Shown: positions 5,752 to 7,643 of the stretch, in pieces
Position numbering within the stretch: position 1 is the stretch's first letter
Layout of the letters: every line of letters starts with the position of its first letter
NCBI GenBank assembly: GCA_027485005.1
Contig: JAIXRX010000141.1
Span: forward strand, 1-7,643
Reading direction: 5' to 3'
DNA: 7,643 nt
Source of the DNA: Alphaproteobacteria bacterium
Lineage (GTDB): Bacteria; Pseudomonadota; Alphaproteobacteria; Rickettsiales; JAIXRX01
Translations under genes and position numbers: made by a program
Notes under the pieces: model-generated
The model's database searches: none
What the model was told of the DNA's origin: nothing
The model's input: the letters and a program-made list of their open reading frames with translations, nothing else

Positions 5752-6294
5752 ATGAAAAATACTCTCTCCCTTCTTCTTGTGACGGCTGCTGTAGCTCTTG
5801 CAGCCTCTTCTTATGCGGCTGATAAATCAGCGCAGATGGAATCGACCATGGAACAGAAAAAAAATGGTGGATATGAATCCAGTGTCACATCGGAAGCGAT
5901 TACCGCTGCGGGCACGAAAAGAACGTCTGAATCAAACGTGGATGTATCGATTGATTCTAAGGGCAATCTGGATAAAAAAGTTGAAACAGAAAGTGTTGCT
6001 GACGCGAAAGGCTTGTTTAATAAGAAAACAGATTCGTCTGATACTCAAATTGAGGACAAAGCCAATGGTGGTTATAAGCAAACCACGACACGTCGCCATG
6101 CGGATGCGAATGGCACCAATACTGTTTATAAAACAGTGACCGACGTGAGTATCGACAGTGATGGTAACGTTGTATCCAATGCGACCACCGACAAAACAGT
6201 AGATCCAAAAGGTTTGATGAATAAAAAAACAACCACCAGCAGAACAAAAGCGGTGAATGGTGATGTTGTTTTGAAAACCAAAAAAACAGATTAG
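5752..6294 (+). CDS. Exported protein with two in-register 67-residue repeats, unknown function
   Basis: I do not recognise this 180-residue protein. The start (5752) has AAAGGA six bases upstream and opens a clear signal peptide, MKNTLSLLLVTAAVALAASS followed by YA and AD, so it should be exported to the periplasm or beyond. An in-frame ATG at 5704 lacks these features. The mature part has no Cys or Trp and is rich in Thr, Lys, Asp and Ser. It consists of two repeats offset by exactly 67 residues: NGGY (38-41 and 105-108), DVSIDSxGN (64-72 and 131-139) and KGLxNKKT (86-93 and 153-160). Alternating polar and Val/Ile residues suggest beta strands. The tail KAVNGDVVLK may be the start of a third, cut-short copy. 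There is no lipobox or membrane anchor. It stands alone between tRNA-Tyr and a convergent eptA-like gene. Confidence 0.85.
   Translation: MKNTLSLLLVTAAVALAASSYAADKSAQMESTMEQKKNGGYESSVTSEAITAAGTKRTSESNVDVSIDSKGNLDKKVETESVADAKGLFNKKTDSSDTQIEDKANGGYKQTTTRRHADANGTNTVYKTVTDVSIDSDGNVVSNATTDKTVDPKGLMNKKTTTSRTKAVNGDVVLKTKKTD
5851..6252 (+). repeat. Tandem 201-bp coding duplication (2 copies)
   Basis: Copy 1 is 5851-6051 (residues 34-100) and copy 2 is 6052-6252 (residues 101-167), aligning without gaps. Protein motifs are kept while codons differ: the shared DVSIDS is GAT-GTA-TCG-ATT-GAT-TCT in copy 1 and GAC-GTG-AGT-ATC-GAC-AGT in copy 2. This points to an old duplication under selection rather than a recent slippage event. 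Confidence 0.8.
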
Positions 6295-6315
6295 TTTCTT
6301 AATTTGATAAAGGAA

Positions 6316-6345
6316 GGCGCCGGTATTTTTACTGGCGCCTTTTTT
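6316..6345 (+). terminator. Rho-independent terminator of the repeat-protein gene
   Basis: GGCGCCGGTA (6316-6325) pairs with TACTGGCGCC (6330-6339) over ten base pairs with one G-T pair and a TTTT loop, followed by six T residues (6340-6345). It begins 21 bases after the stop of the repeat-protein gene. The convergent eptA-like gene stops at 6351, and on its strand the same stem is followed by TTCCTTTA, a poorer T-tract, so the element may serve both genes. Confidence 0.93.
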
Positions 6346-6350
6346 AAGAC

Positions 6351-7643
6351 CTATTTCATGCACCCATGAAGCAGGCTGAGCATTTCGTCCTTTGCCGAAG
6401 TTTCAATGCGTAGTCCATGTAGTAATGTATGAAAAATATTTTCATGACTAAATTTTTCGTTTATGGCGCGATTGCGTACACACGCTGCATCAATTTTATA
6501 ATCCTGCTTATAATTGTCTGATAACCATAATAGCATGGGGATATTGGTTTGCTCTTTAGGCGCGATCCTATATGGCATGCCATGTAAATAAAGCCCACTC
6601 TCACCTAGTGACTCACCATGGTCGGATGCGTAAAGCATGGCCGTGTTCATGTGCGGGTAATTTTGCTGAAGAGTTGCAATGATTTGTGCCAAAAAATGGT
6701 CCGTGAATAAAATGGTATTGTCGTAGCTATTCACAAGTTCTTCTTGTGAACAATCCTGCAATTCATTTTTGTTGCAGGTGGGGGTGAATTTTTTGAATTC
6801 GTCGGGCACACGCAAATAATATGCGGGGCCGTGACTGCCTTTTTGATGGAGGACCAACACGGTATCTTTATCCAACGTTTTAGGCAGACGTTCTTTCCAT
6901 GCATGAATTAAATCCATATCAAAAACCTCATGTTTCTCGTTTTTGGGTAAAAAGCGCTCGAGGTCTTTGGTTTGTTGTGCTTCAATGCCTTCGCAGACAC
7001 CTTTGCAGCCGCTGTTATTGTCGAGCCATAAGGTTTCAAAGCCTGCCGACTTCATCAGTTGTAGCATATTATCATGATGCGTAATGTTTTCTGTATTGTT
7101 GGTGGTGTGATTTAACCCTGCAAACATGCACGGCACTGAAGCTGCAGTGGATGTGCCACATGATGTTGTGTTGGGATAATAAATAATGTTCTGTTTTTTA
7201 AGTTCTGGATTAGTTTCACGGGTATATCCGCTCAAAGAAAAATTAGCGGCGCGAGCAGTTTCACCGACCACGAATACAAATAAAGTGGGGCGCGTATTAT
7301 TTTGATTAAGCGCCGATTTCTTTGCTTCAGAAGGAATAAACGGTTTTTCTGGAGCAGGGGTGTAGGTATGTTGTTTGATGAGTTTGAACGCGCCATTGAG
7401 ATAGTTGTTTGGCACCACCATATGACGTAATTGCTTATGCTCGCGAACGGTAAATGCAAGGGTTTCGTAGTTTAATAATGCGGTGCTTACAAGAAGCAGT
7501 AGAGCTGCAAGCGCCGCACCTGCGAATTTTAGCCATTGTTTTACGGTTTGCGGGTAACTAATGCGGAGATGGTAAAGTAAAAAGGCAGGAAAAATTCCCA
7601 AGCAAACGAGCATGCTGACTAACGTAAAATTAAGTAGCTCGGC
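6351..7643 (-). CDS. eptA: Phosphoethanolamine transferase, EptA/COG2194 family, lacking its N-terminus at window edge
   Basis: 430 codons of a membrane-anchored alkaline-phosphatase-fold enzyme that moves phosphoethanolamine from phosphatidylethanolamine to lipid A or a similar acceptor on the periplasmic side. Numbering from the ATG at 7613: a hydrophobic segment 1-15 and a membrane helix near 30-48 precede the periplasmic domain, with VVGETARAANFSLSGY (zinc ligand E118), TSCGTSTAASVPCM (nucleophile T156, C152/C162), NNSGCKGVC, LHQKGSHGPAYY (H261), CNKNELQDC, SYDNTILFTDHF and ASDHGESLGE (D331-H332), then LYLHG (H344). All zinc and catalytic residues and the three disulfide pairs are present, so it should be active. 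The frame stays open to the right edge (AELLNFTLVS precedes that ATG), so this is a cut gene missing about 110 residues of membrane helices. Such enzymes can lower sensitivity to cationic peptides; nothing here shows mobility. The acceptor is unknown. Confidence 0.94.
   Translation of the reverse strand, partial: AELLNFTLVSMLVCLGIFPAFLLYHLRISYPQTVKQWLKFAGAALAALLLLVSTALLNYETLAFTVREHKQLRHMVVPNNYLNGAFKLIKQHTYTPAPEKPFIPSEAKKSALNQNNTRPTLFVFVVGETARAANFSLSGYTRETNPELKKQNIIYYPNTTSCGTSTAASVPCMFAGLNHTTNNTENITHHDNMLQLMKSAGFETLWLDNNSGCKGVCEGIEAQQTKDLERFLPKNEKHEVFDMDLIHAWKERLPKTLDKDTVLVLHQKGSHGPAYYLRVPDEFKKFTPTCNKNELQDCSQEELVNSYDNTILFTDHFLAQIIATLQQNYPHMNTAMLYASDHGESLGESGLYLHGMPYRIAPKEQTNIPMLLWLSDNYKQDYKIDAACVRNRAINEKFSHENIFHTLLHGLRIETSAKDEMLSLLHGCMK

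Noticed and set aside
5415..5822. Plus-strand 135-residue open frame running through tRNA-Tyr and into the repeat-protein gene
   Set aside because: It includes the translated tRNA (GGVAERSMAADCKSA) and the terminator, and is out of frame with the signal-peptide gene.
5932..6363. Minus-strand open frames of 143 and 76 residues antisense to the repeat protein
   Set aside because: They cross the terminator and have no ribosome binding site or known domain; the repeat register and signal peptide support the plus frame.
6351..7643. A mobile colistin-resistance (mcr) gene
   Set aside because: The family motifs are shared by all EptA-type enzymes, and there is no insertion sequence or other mobility gene in the window; a chromosomal eptA-like gene is the simpler reading.

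Overview
The window looks like chromosomal DNA of a Gram-negative proteobacterium, most likely an alphaproteobacterium. It encodes an outer-membrane beta-barrel protein and a lipid A-type phosphoethanolamine transferase, an iron-sulfur bacterial (6-4)-type photolyase next to a DUF2805 gene, and an rlmB gene beside tRNA-Tyr (an arrangement I recall from alphaproteobacteria). Both tRNA genes carry an encoded CCA end. The lineage is inferred from gene content and cannot be fixed to a genus. Base composition, judged by eye, is moderate, with rlmB clearly richer in G+C than its neighbours.

Layout. Positions 1-2410, minus strand, hold a tightly packed four-gene cluster read from high to low coordinates: mipA/ompV-like outer-membrane protein, DCC-type thiol-disulfide oxidoreductase (DUF393), DUF2237 cysteine protein, and selO (protein AMPylase, cut by the window edge). 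Junctions are TAATG, a short gap or overlap depending on the DUF2237 start, and an 8-base ATGACTAA overlap. Three of the four products belong to redox or thiol-associated families, suggesting an envelope/oxidative-stress operon. Positions 2504-4275, minus strand, hold a second two-gene operon: DUF2805 followed by the Fe-S photolyase, coupled through TAGTG with a GTG start and a strong ribosome binding site.

Positions 4462-5566 form a translation-related block: tRNA-Arg(CCG) and rlmB on the minus strand, and tRNA-Tyr(GTA) on the plus strand, followed by a long inverted-repeat terminator. Positions 5752-6294, plus strand, encode a small exported protein I do not recognise. It is built from two 67-residue repeats in exact register and ends at a strong hairpin terminator shared with the convergent, 5'-truncated eptA-like gene that runs off the right edge.

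The longest stretches without a gene are about 185 bases (4276-4461 and 5567-5751). They hold candidate promoters, a leader hairpin and a terminator. I see no insertion sequence, CRISPR array, phage gene or integrase. The least explained items are the duplicated exported protein with its leader hairpin, the grouping of the mipA-DCC-DUF2237-selO cluster, and the DUF2805-photolyase pairing.
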